This document shows positions 43,592-52,815 of a DNA stretch of 64,000 nt, piece after piece (within the stretch, counting starts at the first letter, position 1; each line of letters begins with the position of its first letter). The notes beneath the pieces were generated by a model that saw nothing but the letters and a program-made list of their open reading frames with translations, was not told the DNA's origin and made no database searches. The DNA is from Rhizobium rhizogenes NBRC 13257 (GTDB lineage: Bacteria > Pseudomonadota > Alphaproteobacteria > Rhizobiales > Rhizobiaceae). The position numbers and the translations under genes were made by a program. The stretch spans positions 310,001-374,000 of the forward strand of contig NZ_BAYX01000011.1 in NCBI RefSeq assembly GCF_000696095.1, given 5' to 3'.

Positions 43592-44926
43592 TCAGTTCGT
43601 CACGGTCTGCGCGTCTTCGGACGTGCGCAACTTAATGCCCTTTTCCTTGGCATAGGCCTCGGAGGACTTTTCGATGATCGGCCGCAGCAGCGCCCAGTCC
43701 GGCGCGATCCAATCGGAGACGACATTCCATTTCTTGCCGTCCCACTGTTGGAAGGTGACGTAGCCGTTGCCCTCGTGGTTGTCCCAGGTGACGTTGATCG
43801 AGTGGAACAGGCCCTTGGCGCCAAGCGCCTCGACGCGAGCAGGATCGAGCTGCAGATGCTCGAAGCCCCAGCGGACTTCATCGCCGGTCAGCGTGCGGTG
43901 TCCGAACTTGCCCTGAGCGATACGGATCGCCTCGACATTCAGGATGCCATTGACGATACCGAGATTGTGGTAGACCGAGCCGATACGCTTCTTGTCCTCG
44001 AGATTGCCCTTGCCGTTGTCATAGAGCGTCTTCACGATTTCCTGGACGATCGGATATTCCGTGCCGGAGGCCTGCGTCGTAATCGCGGTATATCCCTTGG
44101 CCGCATCGCCCGCCGGGATCACGTCTTCTTCCGAGTTCGACCAGACATTGCCGATGATGTGATCGACGGGGAAGCCGGTCTTGGCCGCCGTCTTCAGGGC
44201 AACCGGGTTCATGACGCCCCAGCCGCGCAGCACCACGTAATCCGGCTTGGCGCGACGGATCGTCAGCCATTGCGCCTGCTGCTCGTTACCGGGATGCGGC
44301 ACTTCGATCTGCTGCAGGTCGAAGCCGTATTTCTGCGACAGCAGCTCGTAGATCGGGATGGTTTCCTTGCCGTAGGGCGAGCCGTGATAGAGCACGACGA
44401 TCTTCTTGCCCTTGAGCTTGTCGACGCCGCCTAGCTTCGACGCGATGTAGTTCACGATGCCCGACGTCTCGCTATAGGGATTGAGGAGCAACGGAAAGAC
44501 ATAGGGGAAGACGCGGCCATCGGTGGAGTCCGTGCGGCCGTGGTTGACGGTGATTAGCGGCACCTTGTCCTGGGTGATACGATCGATCATGGCGTAGGCG
44601 ATGCCGACGGAAAGCGGGTTCCAGGCGGCGATGTTCGGATTGCTCTTCAGGCGCTCATAGGCCTCGACGCCGCGCTCGACCTCATACTGGGTCTCCGCTT
44701 CCGACCAGGTAAGCTTGACGCCGTTGACGCCGCCGTCACGCGTGTTGATGAGATTGAGATAGTCGATGAAACCGCCGAAGAAACCGGTGCCGCCAGCCGC
44801 ATAGGGTCCGACGCGGTAGCTCTGTAGCGGGAAATATTGCTCGTCGGCATGCGCCGCCGGTATGGCGGCCGAGACGGCCAGACCGGCCGCGAAGACAGCG
44901 GCTTTGAGTTTCGCAAGCATGGTCAT
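43592..44926 (-). CDS. Branched-chain-type ABC transporter substrate-binding protein
   Basis: A 444-residue periplasmic binding protein of the LivJ/UrtA-like class (Peripla_BP_6). It has a signal peptide ending PAAHA, and the mature part starts DEQYFPLQSYRVGPYAAGGTGFFGGFIDYLNLINTRDGGVNGVKL. Phrases such as YERLKSNPNIAAWNPLSVGIAYAMIDRI and KIVVLYHGSPYGKETIPIYELL follow the type I binding-protein fold. It is longer than amino-acid-binding members (about 370). Its place between sfn genes suggests a sulfone, sulfonate or other organosulfur ligand. Two closely spaced ATGs leave the exact start open by two codons. Confidence 0.88.
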   Translation of the reverse strand: MTMLAKLKAAVFAAGLAVSAAIPAAHADEQYFPLQSYRVGPYAAGGTGFFGGFIDYLNLINTRDGGVNGVKLTWSEAETQYEVERGVEAYERLKSNPNIAAWNPLSVGIAYAMIDRITQDKVPLITVNHGRTDSTDGRVFPYVFPLLLNPYSETSGIVNYIASKLGGVDKLKGKKIVVLYHGSPYGKETIPIYELLSQKYGFDLQQIEVPHPGNEQQAQWLTIRRAKPDYVVLRGWGVMNPVALKTAAKTGFPVDHIIGNVWSNSEEDVIPAGDAAKGYTAITTQASGTEYPIVQEIVKTLYDNGKGNLEDKKRIGSVYHNLGIVNGILNVEAIRIAQGKFGHRTLTGDEVRWGFEHLQLDPARVEALGAKGLFHSINVTWDNHEGNGYVTFQQWDGKKWNVVSDWIAPDWALLRPIIEKSSEAYAKEKGIKLRTSEDAQTVTN

Positions 44927-45028
44927 GTCTGGATACACTCCGAGTGTTGTCCGGTACGAAGACCGGATCTGGTTTGAATGAGTGAATGATGCGTTTGTTG
45001 GTCTTGGGAGCTTGCGCTCCAGCGTGGC

Positions 45029-46072
45029 TCAGGCGGCTCTGCTGACGGCAGTGCCGAACCGTCTTCGGATCTTGCCCCAAAGCGAGGAAAGCCCGTCCGG
45101 TTCGAGGATCAGAAACAGGATGATCAGGGCGCCGAGCACGATCCGCTGGCTCATGTCGAGCACGCCGGAATCGAACAGGTCGCCAAGCAGGAAGGAACCA
45201 AGGCGAGACAGGATGAGCGGGAAGACGACGATCAGCGCCGCGCCGAAAAAGGCTCCCCGTGTCGAGGCCAGCCCGCCGATGATGATGATGAAGAGGATCT
45301 GGAACGACCGGTCGAGATTGAAGCCGGCAGGCTCCACGGTCCGCAGATAGGCGAAGGCCCAGAGAACGCCCGCGACAGCAATGATAAAGGAGGAAATGGC
45401 AAAGGCCAGCAGCTTGGTCTTCAACACGGGCACGCCGATGATCCTCGCCGCCGTCTCGTTGTCCCGGACCGCGATGAAGTTGCGGCCGGTCTGCGATGTC
45501 GCCAGCCGATGGGCAAGGAAGGTGAGCACGACGACGACCGTGAGCGAAAAGAGATAGCGCCCGACCGGACCTGTGAACTCCACACCCGCCAGCGTCAAAG
45601 GCGGCGCGTCGATGACGCCGGAGGCCGAGTCGTTGGAAAACCAACTGAACTTGGTCAGTGCCCATTGTACGAAGAACTGGGCGGCGAGCGTCGAGACGGC
45701 AAGATAGAAGCCTTTCAACCGGAGGCTCGGCAGGCCGAAGACGATGCCGACCGCCGCCGCGCAGAGACCAGCCAGCAATATGCTGACGATCAGCGGCAGG
45801 CCGTCGACGCGCAGATTGAAATTATAAGCAGCAAAAGCACCAACCGCCATGAAGGCGGCGCTTCCAAGCGAGACCTGCCCGGCATAGCCGGTGAGCAGGT
45901 TCAAGCCGACGCCCGCCAGGCTGAGCGCCAGGAACGGCACGAGGATCGCCTCGTAGAGATAGGTCGAGCCGATGAACGGGACGACGAGATAGGCAACCGC
46001 AATCACCGCTGCCGGCGCCAGCCAACGATAGGACGGCAGCGTGGAATGAAGGTCGGCGGTGACGACAGCCAT
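45029..46072 (-). CDS. Branched-chain-type ABC transporter permease (LivM type)
   Basis: A 347-residue inner-membrane protein with about nine helices and LivM signatures: GLNLLTGYAGQVSLGSAAFMAVGAFAAY, FGLPSLRLKGFYLAVSTLAAQF and IIIIGGLASTRGAFFGAALIVV. It lies two bases after the LivH-type gene. The binding-protein gene follows after about 100 bases. Confidence 0.92.
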   Translation of the reverse strand: MAVVTADLHSTLPSYRWLAPAAVIAVAYLVVPFIGSTYLYEAILVPFLALSLAGVGLNLLTGYAGQVSLGSAAFMAVGAFAAYNFNLRVDGLPLIVSILLAGLCAAAVGIVFGLPSLRLKGFYLAVSTLAAQFFVQWALTKFSWFSNDSASGVIDAPPLTLAGVEFTGPVGRYLFSLTVVVVLTFLAHRLATSQTGRNFIAVRDNETAARIIGVPVLKTKLLAFAISSFIIAVAGVLWAFAYLRTVEPAGFNLDRSFQILFIIIIGGLASTRGAFFGAALIVVFPLILSRLGSFLLGDLFDSGVLDMSQRIVLGALIILFLILEPDGLSSLWGKIRRRFGTAVSRAA

Positions 46073-46074
46073 GG

Positions 46075-46971
46075 TCAGACCCTTTCCAGGAGCTTTTGTC
46101 CGAAAAGACCGGAGGGGCGGATGAGCAGGAAGGCGAGCGCCACGACGTAGGCAAACCAGCTTTCGATGCCGCCGCCGAAGTATTCGCCGATATAGACTTC
46201 CGCGAGCTTCTCAGTCGCACCAATCAGCAGGCCGCCGACGATCGCGCCCAGGATGGAATCGAAGCCGCCAAGCACGAGGACGGGAAGCGCTTTCAGCACC
46301 ACCAGCGACAGCGAGAACTGTACGCCGAGCCGCGCGCCCCACAGCAGGCCCGCGACCAGCGCCACGATGCCGGCGGCGGCCCAGACCGTTGCCCATATCC
46401 AGGGCAGTTTTAGCCCGACAGCAAGAGCCGCGAACTGATCGTCCGCCACGGCCCTGAATGCCAGGCCGATCCGCGTGTAGCGGAAGAAGACCGACAGCAG
46501 CGCCACCATTCCCGCAGCAACGGCGGCGGCGAACATGTCGAACTGGCTGATCAACACGCCGCCGACCTCGAAGGGTACATCCTCGATCCCAAGGTCAAGT
46601 CCGTGCACCTGCGTGCCCCAGATCAATTGGGCAGCACCCTCGATGATGTAGGAAAGCCCGAGCGTTGCCATGAACAACGTGATCGGCGGCTTGTTGGTCA
46701 GCGGGCGCAGTACGGTGCGTTCGATGGCGATGCCGATCAGCACCATGACTGCGAAGGTGATGGCGAAGGCCAGTGCGAAGGGCACACCGCGTTCAACAAG
46801 GCTGACGAAAGTCAGCGCCGCAAACAGCAGCATCGACCCTTGAGCGAAATTGAGTACGCCCGAGGTCTTGTAGATCAGCACGAATCCGATCGCGACGAGC
46901 GAATACATGACACCGGACAGCAAGCCGCCAACCAGCACCTCGATGAAAAACGACCAGTCGAAATCCGCCAT
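46075..46971 (-). CDS. Branched-chain-type ABC transporter permease (LivH type)
   Basis: A 298-residue inner-membrane protein with LivH signatures: LLSGVMYSLVAIGFVLIYKTSGVLNFAQGSMLLF near the N terminus and VVLKALPVLVLGGFDSILGAIVGGLLIGATEKL later. Its start shares one base with the stop of the LivG-type gene, so translation is coupled. Confidence 0.93.
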   Translation of the reverse strand: MADFDWSFFIEVLVGGLLSGVMYSLVAIGFVLIYKTSGVLNFAQGSMLLFAALTFVSLVERGVPFALAFAITFAVMVLIGIAIERTVLRPLTNKPPITLFMATLGLSYIIEGAAQLIWGTQVHGLDLGIEDVPFEVGGVLISQFDMFAAAVAAGMVALLSVFFRYTRIGLAFRAVADDQFAALAVGLKLPWIWATVWAAAGIVALVAGLLWGARLGVQFSLSLVVLKALPVLVLGGFDSILGAIVGGLLIGATEKLAEVYIGEYFGGGIESWFAYVVALAFLLIRPSGLFGQKLLERV

Positions 46972-47888
46972 CAGATGCCCTCTCCGTCTTCGTTTTCCGG
47001 CACAACACCGAGATAGGCATCGATGACGCGCTGATCGGCGCGGATCTCGTCCGGTGTTCCCTCAGCGATCTTGCGGCCGTAATCCAGGACCGCGATCTGG
47101 TCGGAGAGCTGCATGACCACGCCGATATCGTGCTCGATGAGGATCACCGTCGTTTCATATTGATCGCGGGCAGCCCGGATGAAGTCCGCCATGTCGCTCT
47201 TCTCCGTCGCCGTCATGCCCGCCATCGGCTCGTCCAGAAGCAGGATCTTCGGTTCGGCCACCAGGGCGCGTGCAAGCTCGATGCGCTTTTGCAAACCATA
47301 GGGCAGCGTGCCCGCCAGCCGGTCGCCAACATGGTCGAGATGGAGGAACTCAAGGATGCGCATTGCGCGCTCGCGCGTATCCGCCGCTTCCCGACGGGCG
47401 CGCGGAAGACCCAGAACCTGTTCGGCAAAAGTCGAGCGCACCCGATGCGCCAGACCAGCGACAACATTGTCGATAACGCTCAATCCCTTGAACAGGGCCA
47501 GATTCTGAAAGGTTCGGCTCACGCCGAGGGATGCCAGCCTTTCGGTCGGCACATGTCGATACGAGGTGGAGCCGATGCGTACATGACCCCGGTCGGAGCG
47601 ATAGACGCCGCTGATGACGTTGATCAACGAGCTCTTGCCGGCGCCGTTCGGCCCGATGATCGCACGGATCTCGCCGGGCTTGACCGACAGATCGACGTCA
47701 ACGAGAGCCACAACACCGCCAAACGACAGGCTGATGCCGTGCAATGCGAGGCCGCTGGTATCGTCGGACGCGTTCTGCACGCTCTTTTCATCCACAGAAG
47801 AAGAGGAGCTGCGGCCGATCTGTTCGACAGCATCCTCCCGCGAAGCGCCGGTCGGCAGCGCGTCGAAGGAATAATTTGCGGCGGGCAC
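46971..47888 (-). CDS. Branched-chain-type ABC transporter ATP-binding protein (LivG type)
   Basis: A 305-residue ATPase with Walker A GPNGAGKSS, signature LPYGLQKRIELARAL, Walker B LLDEPMAGMT and the LivG C terminus with IAVLDYGRKIAEGTPDEIRADQRVIDAYLG. The start was set at a GTG (MPAANYSF) because GGAGG lies seven bases upstream; the frame is open back to a TTG twelve codons earlier. About 45 residues precede the ATPase core, with a serine-rich stretch (RSSSSSVDEKS) that is unusual for LivG. Confidence 0.9.
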   Translation of the reverse strand: MPAANYSFDALPTGASREDAVEQIGRSSSSSVDEKSVQNASDDTSGLALHGISLSFGGVVALVDVDLSVKPGEIRAIIGPNGAGKSSLINVISGVYRSDRGHVRIGSTSYRHVPTERLASLGVSRTFQNLALFKGLSVIDNVVAGLAHRVRSTFAEQVLGLPRARREAADTRERAMRILEFLHLDHVGDRLAGTLPYGLQKRIELARALVAEPKILLLDEPMAGMTATEKSDMADFIRAARDQYETTVILIEHDIGVVMQLSDQIAVLDYGRKIAEGTPDEIRADQRVIDAYLGVVPENEDGEGI

Positions 47889-48014
47889 TGGCTGTCCTCC
47901 ATACGGCTTTCGGGTGCCGCGCAAACCAGCGCGCAGTTTCCCCGTTGCGTGGACCGCTTCCGGCCCACGCTCTCATGATCAGTCTCTTGCGAGAGATGAG
48001 GGGCTGGCTGGCCT

Positions 48015-49124
48015 CTACTCGGCCGCCACCGCCTGCGCGCTGGCGGCTTCTTCGAGTTCACGAACCAGCGGGATCACATGCTTGCCGAAATATTCGACCT
48101 CTTCCTGGAAATGCAGGAAGCCGAGCAGGATCAGGTCCGCGCCTGCCCGCTTCAGCTCCACGACCCGCTCCGCGACCTGTTGCGGCGTGCCGATGAGGTT
48201 TGAGCGGAAGCCGTCATTGTACTGAACGAGATCCTCGAAGGAGGATTTTGCCCAGTTGCCCTCGCCTTCCGGCGATGCCTTGCCGGCATTCTTCACCTCA
48301 TGACCGAAGGCCTTCACCGCATCCGGATTGGCTTTTTCGATGATCTCGGCAAGAACGGCCTTGGCTTCCTCTTCCGTCTCGCGGACGATGGCGAAGGCGT
48401 TGACGCCGACGCGGACGGAATGACCGTTCTCTCGCGCCTTCGACTTGAGGTCGTCGACCTGCTTGCGGATCTCGGCCGGCGTATTGCCGTTGGTGAAATA
48501 CCAGTCGGATACGCGCGCCGCCATGTCGCGGGCTGCCCGCGAAGAACCGCCCTGGAAGATTTCCGGCTGCGGATCGATCGGCTTCGGCTTCAGCGAATAT
48601 TCGTTGAAGCGATAGAAGTCGCCGCGGAAGGTATAGTTGTCTTCCGTCCAGATTCCGCGAAGCGCCCGGATGAATTCTTCCGAGCGGCGATAGCGCTCGT
48701 CATGGTCGAGCCAATGTTCACCGATCGCCGCAAACTCACCGCGGAACCAGCCACTGACAATGTTGACGGCAACGCGCCCGTTGGTCAGGTGATTGATGGT
48801 CGCGATCTGCTTGGCCGCAAGGGCCGGATTCCACGGTCCGGGAAGAAGCGCCGCGATGACTTTGAGTGTGGTCGTCGATTCCAGCAGCGCATGGCTGAAG
48901 GCAACCGATTCATGCTGGAATTCCGCGCCATAACCTGCCGTGAAGCGGATCTGGCTGAGCGCATATTCGAAACCGCTGGCTTCTGCGATTTGCGCGAGCT
49001 TTCTGTTATACTCGATCGTCCAGCTCGTACGCTGCTCAATATTCGAGATCACCAGGCCACCCGAGACATTCGGCACCCAGTAGGCAAATTTGACCGCTTC
49101 GTTGGCGATGTTGGACAATGTCAT
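48015..49124 (-). CDS. sfnG: FMNH2-dependent dimethylsulfone monooxygenase
   Basis: Oxidises dimethylsulfone to methanesulfinate with FMNH2 and O2. The 369-residue luciferase-fold protein opens with FAYWVPNVSGGLVISNIEQRTSW and contains SGFEYALSQIRFTAGYG, INHLTNGRVAVNIVSGWFRGEFAAIGE and PEIFQGGSSRAARDMAA, which follow SfnG closely and differ from the alkanesulfonate enzyme SsuD. GGAG lies six bases before the ATG. It is the first gene of an operon that continues with a full branched-chain-type importer and an SfnB-like gene. No flavin reductase is in this operon; one is encoded about 9 kb away. Confidence 0.9.
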   Translation of the reverse strand: MTLSNIANEAVKFAYWVPNVSGGLVISNIEQRTSWTIEYNRKLAQIAEASGFEYALSQIRFTAGYGAEFQHESVAFSHALLESTTTLKVIAALLPGPWNPALAAKQIATINHLTNGRVAVNIVSGWFRGEFAAIGEHWLDHDERYRRSEEFIRALRGIWTEDNYTFRGDFYRFNEYSLKPKPIDPQPEIFQGGSSRAARDMAARVSDWYFTNGNTPAEIRKQVDDLKSKARENGHSVRVGVNAFAIVRETEEEAKAVLAEIIEKANPDAVKAFGHEVKNAGKASPEGEGNWAKSSFEDLVQYNDGFRSNLIGTPQQVAERVVELKRAGADLILLGFLHFQEEVEYFGKHVIPLVRELEEAASAQAVAAE

Positions 49125-49562
49125 TCCCGTCTCCTACTCTCCAAATTATTCCAATACCCTATAGATTTAGTGGTATTTTGAAAGGCAAAGACGTACCAAT
49201 GTTGGACGCACGAGAGATCGATCGAATACATCGAAGGCGTCTTCAGCGGAATAATTTGCTCAATGAAGAGAGAAGCCTGCTTATGCAGATCAGCTAAAGC
49301 GACATTTCTTGTCTTTCTGACGACAACGGATACCTTTCTCCGTCGACTGAATCGAAGCCGGTTTACAGCCCACTGAATCCGCGGCCTTCGGGAAGCCATT
49401 AAAGACGCCAGCGCCAGCCTGCTCCACTTCCAAGCCACTGGCTATGGAGCATTCTGGTCCACAATCACCGTATCGACCACGACATAAACCGACCTCATCG
49501 TGACCATCCGTGCCCGGCCCAAGTTAAGACAAGGCTACCACGTTCAAGGGAAGTGATCGTCC
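49125..49562. other. Intergenic region upstream of sfnG
   Basis: No gene is supported; frames up to about 105 codons show no family motif. It holds the sfnG promoter. A sigma-54-type -24/-12 element, as known for some sfn genes, was looked for on the minus strand and not seen. Confidence 0.4.
49153..49177. promoter_or_regulatory. Inverted repeat upstream of sfnG
   Basis: AATACC and GGTATT separated by 13 bases, 29-53 bases upstream of the sfnG start. Spacing is compatible with a LysR-type activator site (for example a CysB-like protein), but it could be chance. Confidence 0.3.
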
Positions 49563-50558
49563 CTAGAGGCCGACGAGGGCTGCGTCGATACCATCCATGG
49601 CCTCCTGCGGCAGAGGACCTTTCTGCAATGCCCCGGCATTTTCTTCCACCTGGGCGACGGTCCGGAAGCCCGGTATCGGCAGTGTGCGGCTGGAGCGCGC
49701 CCAGAGCCAGGCAAGTGCGCCCTGCGTCAACGTACGCCCATCCGCCGTCAGCAGGTTCCGCACCGCATCCAGCCGCGCCGCAAATTCCGGCGCGATCTTG
49801 CCATCCTTGAAATAGACCATCCAATCGAGGCTCGCGCCGCGTACATCCTTTGCGCCGACGGTTTTTTCAGTCGTGAATTTGCCGGTGAGAAGTCCCATGG
49901 CCAGCGGGCCGCGATTGATAGAGATCAGGCCGTTCTTTTCGATCACGTCGATCATGTCAGGAACCGGCTCAAAGACGTTCATCGTGTGCTGGACGGAGAC
50001 AAAACCCGTCCGAGCGGCATGCCTGGCCGCGCGATCGGAGTGATCGGTGCTCCAACCGAACGCATCGATCTTGCCTTCGGCTTTCAGGGCCTCAAGCGTT
50101 TCGAAGACTTCGTCGGAGGCCTCCAGCGGAAAGTCGTTCAGGTGAAACTGCAGCAGATCCAGCCGCTCGCGCTTCAGCCGCTTCAGTGACGTCTCGGCGG
50201 ATCGGCGAATGAAGGCAGGATCGGCGAAGGCACCCGTCGCCTGCTTGCTTTCCTCGTCGGTTGCGAAACCGAACTTCGTAGCGATGGCAATATCGTCGCG
50301 ATTGCCAATTGCGCGGCCAACGACCTTCTCGGAATGTCCCGCCCCGTAGTTAGAAGCCGTATCGAAGAAACGGATGCCGAGATCGACAGCGCGATGGATG
50401 GCGCGGATCGATTCATCGTCGTCGACCTCTCCCCAGCCAAGTGGCACATCGCCTGCGTAGAACGGGCCACCGATCGCCCAGCAGCCCATGCCGAGCCGTG
50501 GAATCTCGCGCCCATTCCAAAGACCGATCGTCGTCGCCTTATCGGGTTTCGTCAGCAT
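49563..50558 (-). CDS. Aldo/keto reductase
   Basis: A 331-residue NADPH-dependent oxidoreductase. The catalytic tetrad is visible: Asp and Tyr in FFDTASNYGAGHSE, Lys in ATKFGF and His in LLQFHLNDF. The C-terminal SSRTLPIPGFRTVAQVEENAGAL is the cofactor-binding segment. It resembles the group containing D-threo-aldose/L-fucose dehydrogenases and related sugar or pyridoxal dehydrogenases. It stands alone between the sfn operon and an insertion-sequence remnant, with an unremarkable ribosome site. The substrate is not known. Confidence 0.88.
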   Translation of the reverse strand: MLTKPDKATTIGLWNGREIPRLGMGCWAIGGPFYAGDVPLGWGEVDDDESIRAIHRAVDLGIRFFDTASNYGAGHSEKVVGRAIGNRDDIAIATKFGFATDEESKQATGAFADPAFIRRSAETSLKRLKRERLDLLQFHLNDFPLEASDEVFETLEALKAEGKIDAFGWSTDHSDRAARHAARTGFVSVQHTMNVFEPVPDMIDVIEKNGLISINRGPLAMGLLTGKFTTEKTVGAKDVRGASLDWMVYFKDGKIAPEFAARLDAVRNLLTADGRTLTQGALAWLWARSSRTLPIPGFRTVAQVEENAGALQKGPLPQEAMDGIDAALVGL

Positions 50559-50753
50559 CGCATCCTCCTCGATTGTCCAGTGTTGGAAACGAGATAGGAA
50601 TGATCGAGTAGACTGTAAACCGCCAAATTCGCGGCATATTTTTCACCGGTGAAAAACAGCCCTTCAGACGAAGACCTGCCTCCGGAAAGTGGCAATACCG
50701 CAGGGCTGGTAGACTTGGCCGTGGAGGGAGAGCTTGTCAGTTGGCAAGCACCC

Positions 50754-50899
50754 GACAAGTGGCATCTCGACGAAATGGTCGTTGTTATCAAGGACGGAAA
50801 ATAGGCAAACCATGCTCGGCGTTGAGCATCCTTCGCATCAGGGCCTGAATAACCGTGTGGAGAATTCGCATCTGGCTATTCGACGACGAGAACGAGGCA
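50754..50899 (+). pseudogene. IS6-family transposase remnant, internally deleted
   Basis: Two fragments in different frames match parts of rhizobial IS6-family DDE transposases. The first, DKWHLDEMVVVIKDGK (50754-50801), is the segment with the first catalytic aspartate and ends at a TAG. The second, from 50812, reads LGVEHPSHQGLNNRVENSH and continues LAIRRRERG, the segment with the last catalytic glutamate. About 100 residues that normally separate them are missing. The reading frame just upstream (open from about 50619) does not look like the transposase N terminus. No terminal inverted repeats were seen, so the element is long dead. Confidence 0.75.
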
Positions 50900-50937
50900 T
50901 AGCCATCCTGTGCCCGGCCGAACTTAGGGCGACACCG

Positions 50938-52017
50938 TCAGCAGAACACATGTGCGGCATCCGGGTCGAATTCGAGATGCACATGGTCGCCACGGCTCAA
51001 GCCCGAAATCGCCTCGTGACCGAACGGCAATCGCACGGACAGGGCCTCTCCGGTCGCCGTCTCCGTCGCCACATGGACATTGTTGCCGAGAAAGGTGATG
51101 TCGCTGACCGTCGCACTGAAACCATCGTTCGTGCCGTTTCCGCGCCCCAGCCGGATGCGTTCCGGACGCAGCATCAGGGCCGCCTTGCCGGCGGCGGGCG
51201 CCTTGCCATGGACGGGGATCCGTTCAAACACGGTTTTACCGCCAAGCGAGATCGTCGCCTGGCCGTTGTCGGACGACAGGAGGTCGCACGAGATGAAGTC
51301 GCTATCACCGATGAACTCGGCAACGAAGCGGGTGCGCGGGTTAGCGTAAAGCTCCGGCCCGGTACCGATCTGGTCGATGATGCCCTTGGAGAAAACGGCG
51401 ATGCGATCGGAAAGCCGCAACGCCTCCTCCTGGTCATGGGTCACGTAGAGGATCGTCACCTCGGTTTGCTGGTGGATGCGGCGTATCTCGTGCTGGATTT
51501 CCTCGCGCAGCTTCTTGTCGAGCGCCGACAGCGGCTCGTCCATCAAAAGCACAGGCGGATCGTAGGACAATGCCCTGGCAAGCGCGACGCGCTGCTGCTG
51601 GCCGCCCGACATCTGCGCAGGTTTGCGATCCTCGAAGCCTTCGAGCCTGACGAGCCGCAGCATCTCCTTCACTTTCGCATCGACCTCGGCCTTGGACTTG
51701 CGCCGCACCTTCAGGGGAAAGGCAATATTCTCGCCGACAGTCAGATGCGGAAACAGGGTGTAGCGCTGGAAGACCATTCCGATGTTGCGCTTGTGCGACG
51801 GGGTCGACAGCAGGGTCTGCCCATCGAGGGTGATGTCGCCCCTAGTCGGATTTTCGAAGCCCGCCAATATATATAGCGTCGTGCTCTTGCCCGAACCGGA
51901 TGGACCGAGAAAGGTCAGGAACTCGCCGCGCCGAACCTCGAGATTGACATCGTGCACGGCGACGACAGGACCGTACTCCTTACGGATGCCTTTGATTTTC
52001 AGGAAGGGTTCGCTCAT
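50938..52017 (-). CDS. Polyamine-type ABC transporter ATP-binding protein (PotA type)
   Basis: A 359-residue ATPase with Walker A GPSGSGKST, signature MSGGQQQRVALARAL, Walker B LLMDEPLSALD and a C-terminal TOBE domain (about 275-355). The family takes up spermidine, putrescine, iron or various organic compounds. It is the last gene of the long minus-strand catabolic operon; its start overlaps the preceding permease stop by four bases. The IS6 remnant lies just beyond its end. Confidence 0.93.
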   Translation of the reverse strand: MSEPFLKIKGIRKEYGPVVAVHDVNLEVRRGEFLTFLGPSGSGKSTTLYILAGFENPTRGDITLDGQTLLSTPSHKRNIGMVFQRYTLFPHLTVGENIAFPLKVRRKSKAEVDAKVKEMLRLVRLEGFEDRKPAQMSGGQQQRVALARALSYDPPVLLMDEPLSALDKKLREEIQHEIRRIHQQTEVTILYVTHDQEEALRLSDRIAVFSKGIIDQIGTGPELYANPRTRFVAEFIGDSDFISCDLLSSDNGQATISLGGKTVFERIPVHGKAPAAGKAALMLRPERIRLGRGNGTNDGFSATVSDITFLGNNVHVATETATGEALSVRLPFGHEAISGLSRGDHVHLEFDPDAAHVFC

Positions 52018-52814
52018 GATTTCAGTACCTTGCGTGCGATCGCGACAAGCGCCATCAACGTGATCGTCAAAAGGATGAGAAGGGACGAGGCGGCCGCCAC
52101 GACCGGCGTCAGGTCTTGCCGCAGCGTCGCCCAGACTTTCACCGGCAACGTCTGCAGCGTCGGGCTCGCCATGAAGATCGCCACCACCACCTCGTCCCAG
52201 GAGGTTAGAAACGAGAAGACCGCGGCTGAAAACAGCCCATGGCTGATTGCTGGCAGGGTTACCCTGATCTTCGCCTCAAGCGGTGAAGCACCGCACAGCA
52301 CCGCCGCATCCTCGATGGATTTATCGAAGCCCTCAAGAGCGTTGGAAATGGAGAGAATGGAGAAGGGCAGCGCCAGAACGAGATGGGAAATGACAAAGCC
52401 CGCCAAGGTGCCGCCGAGGCCAATTCTCAGGAAGAAAGCATAGAGCGCCACCGCGAGAACGACGACGGGCAGGATCATCGGTGTCAGGAAGAGCGCCTTC
52501 AGCGTATTGCGGAACAGGAAGGTGCCACGCACCAGCCCGAAGGAGGTCACGAGCCCCAGCAGCACGGAGAGGACCGTGACGATTGACGCGATCTTGAAGC
52601 TCGTCCACGCCGATGCCAGCCATTGGGGATCGGAGAAAAGCTCGCCATACCATTTCAGCGTCCAGCCGGGCGGTGGAAAGATCAGCCATTGCGACGATCC
52701 GAAAGACAGCGCTGCAATGAAGAGGATCGGCAACAGCAGAAAGGCTGCCGTCAGAAGCGTTATCGCCAGGAGCAGATATTTCCACCAGCCGAGACGGTCG
52801 AAATTGAGCAGCAT
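52014..52814 (-). CDS. Polyamine-type ABC transporter permease (PotC type)
   Basis: A 266-residue inner-membrane subunit with about six helices. The start at MLLNFDRLGWWKY has GGGAGG eight bases upstream. It shows the family pattern LLLPILFIAALSFGSSQWLIFPPPGWTLKWY and the EAA loop EDAAVLCGASPLEAKIRVTLPAISHGL. It begins one base after the PotB-type stop codon. Confidence 0.92.
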   Translation of the reverse strand: MLLNFDRLGWWKYLLLAITLLTAAFLLLPILFIAALSFGSSQWLIFPPPGWTLKWYGELFSDPQWLASAWTSFKIASIVTVLSVLLGLVTSFGLVRGTFLFRNTLKALFLTPMILPVVVLAVALYAFFLRIGLGGTLAGFVISHLVLALPFSILSISNALEGFDKSIEDAAVLCGASPLEAKIRVTLPAISHGLFSAAVFSFLTSWDEVVVAIFMASPTLQTLPVKVWATLRQDLTPVVAAASSLLILLTITLMALVAIARKVLKS

Positions 52815-52815
52815 G

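Noticed and set aside
47466..47478. TTGTCGATAAC resembling the LacI operator
   Set aside because: It lies inside the LivG-type coding region, lacks the second half-site match, and is far from the LacI locus.
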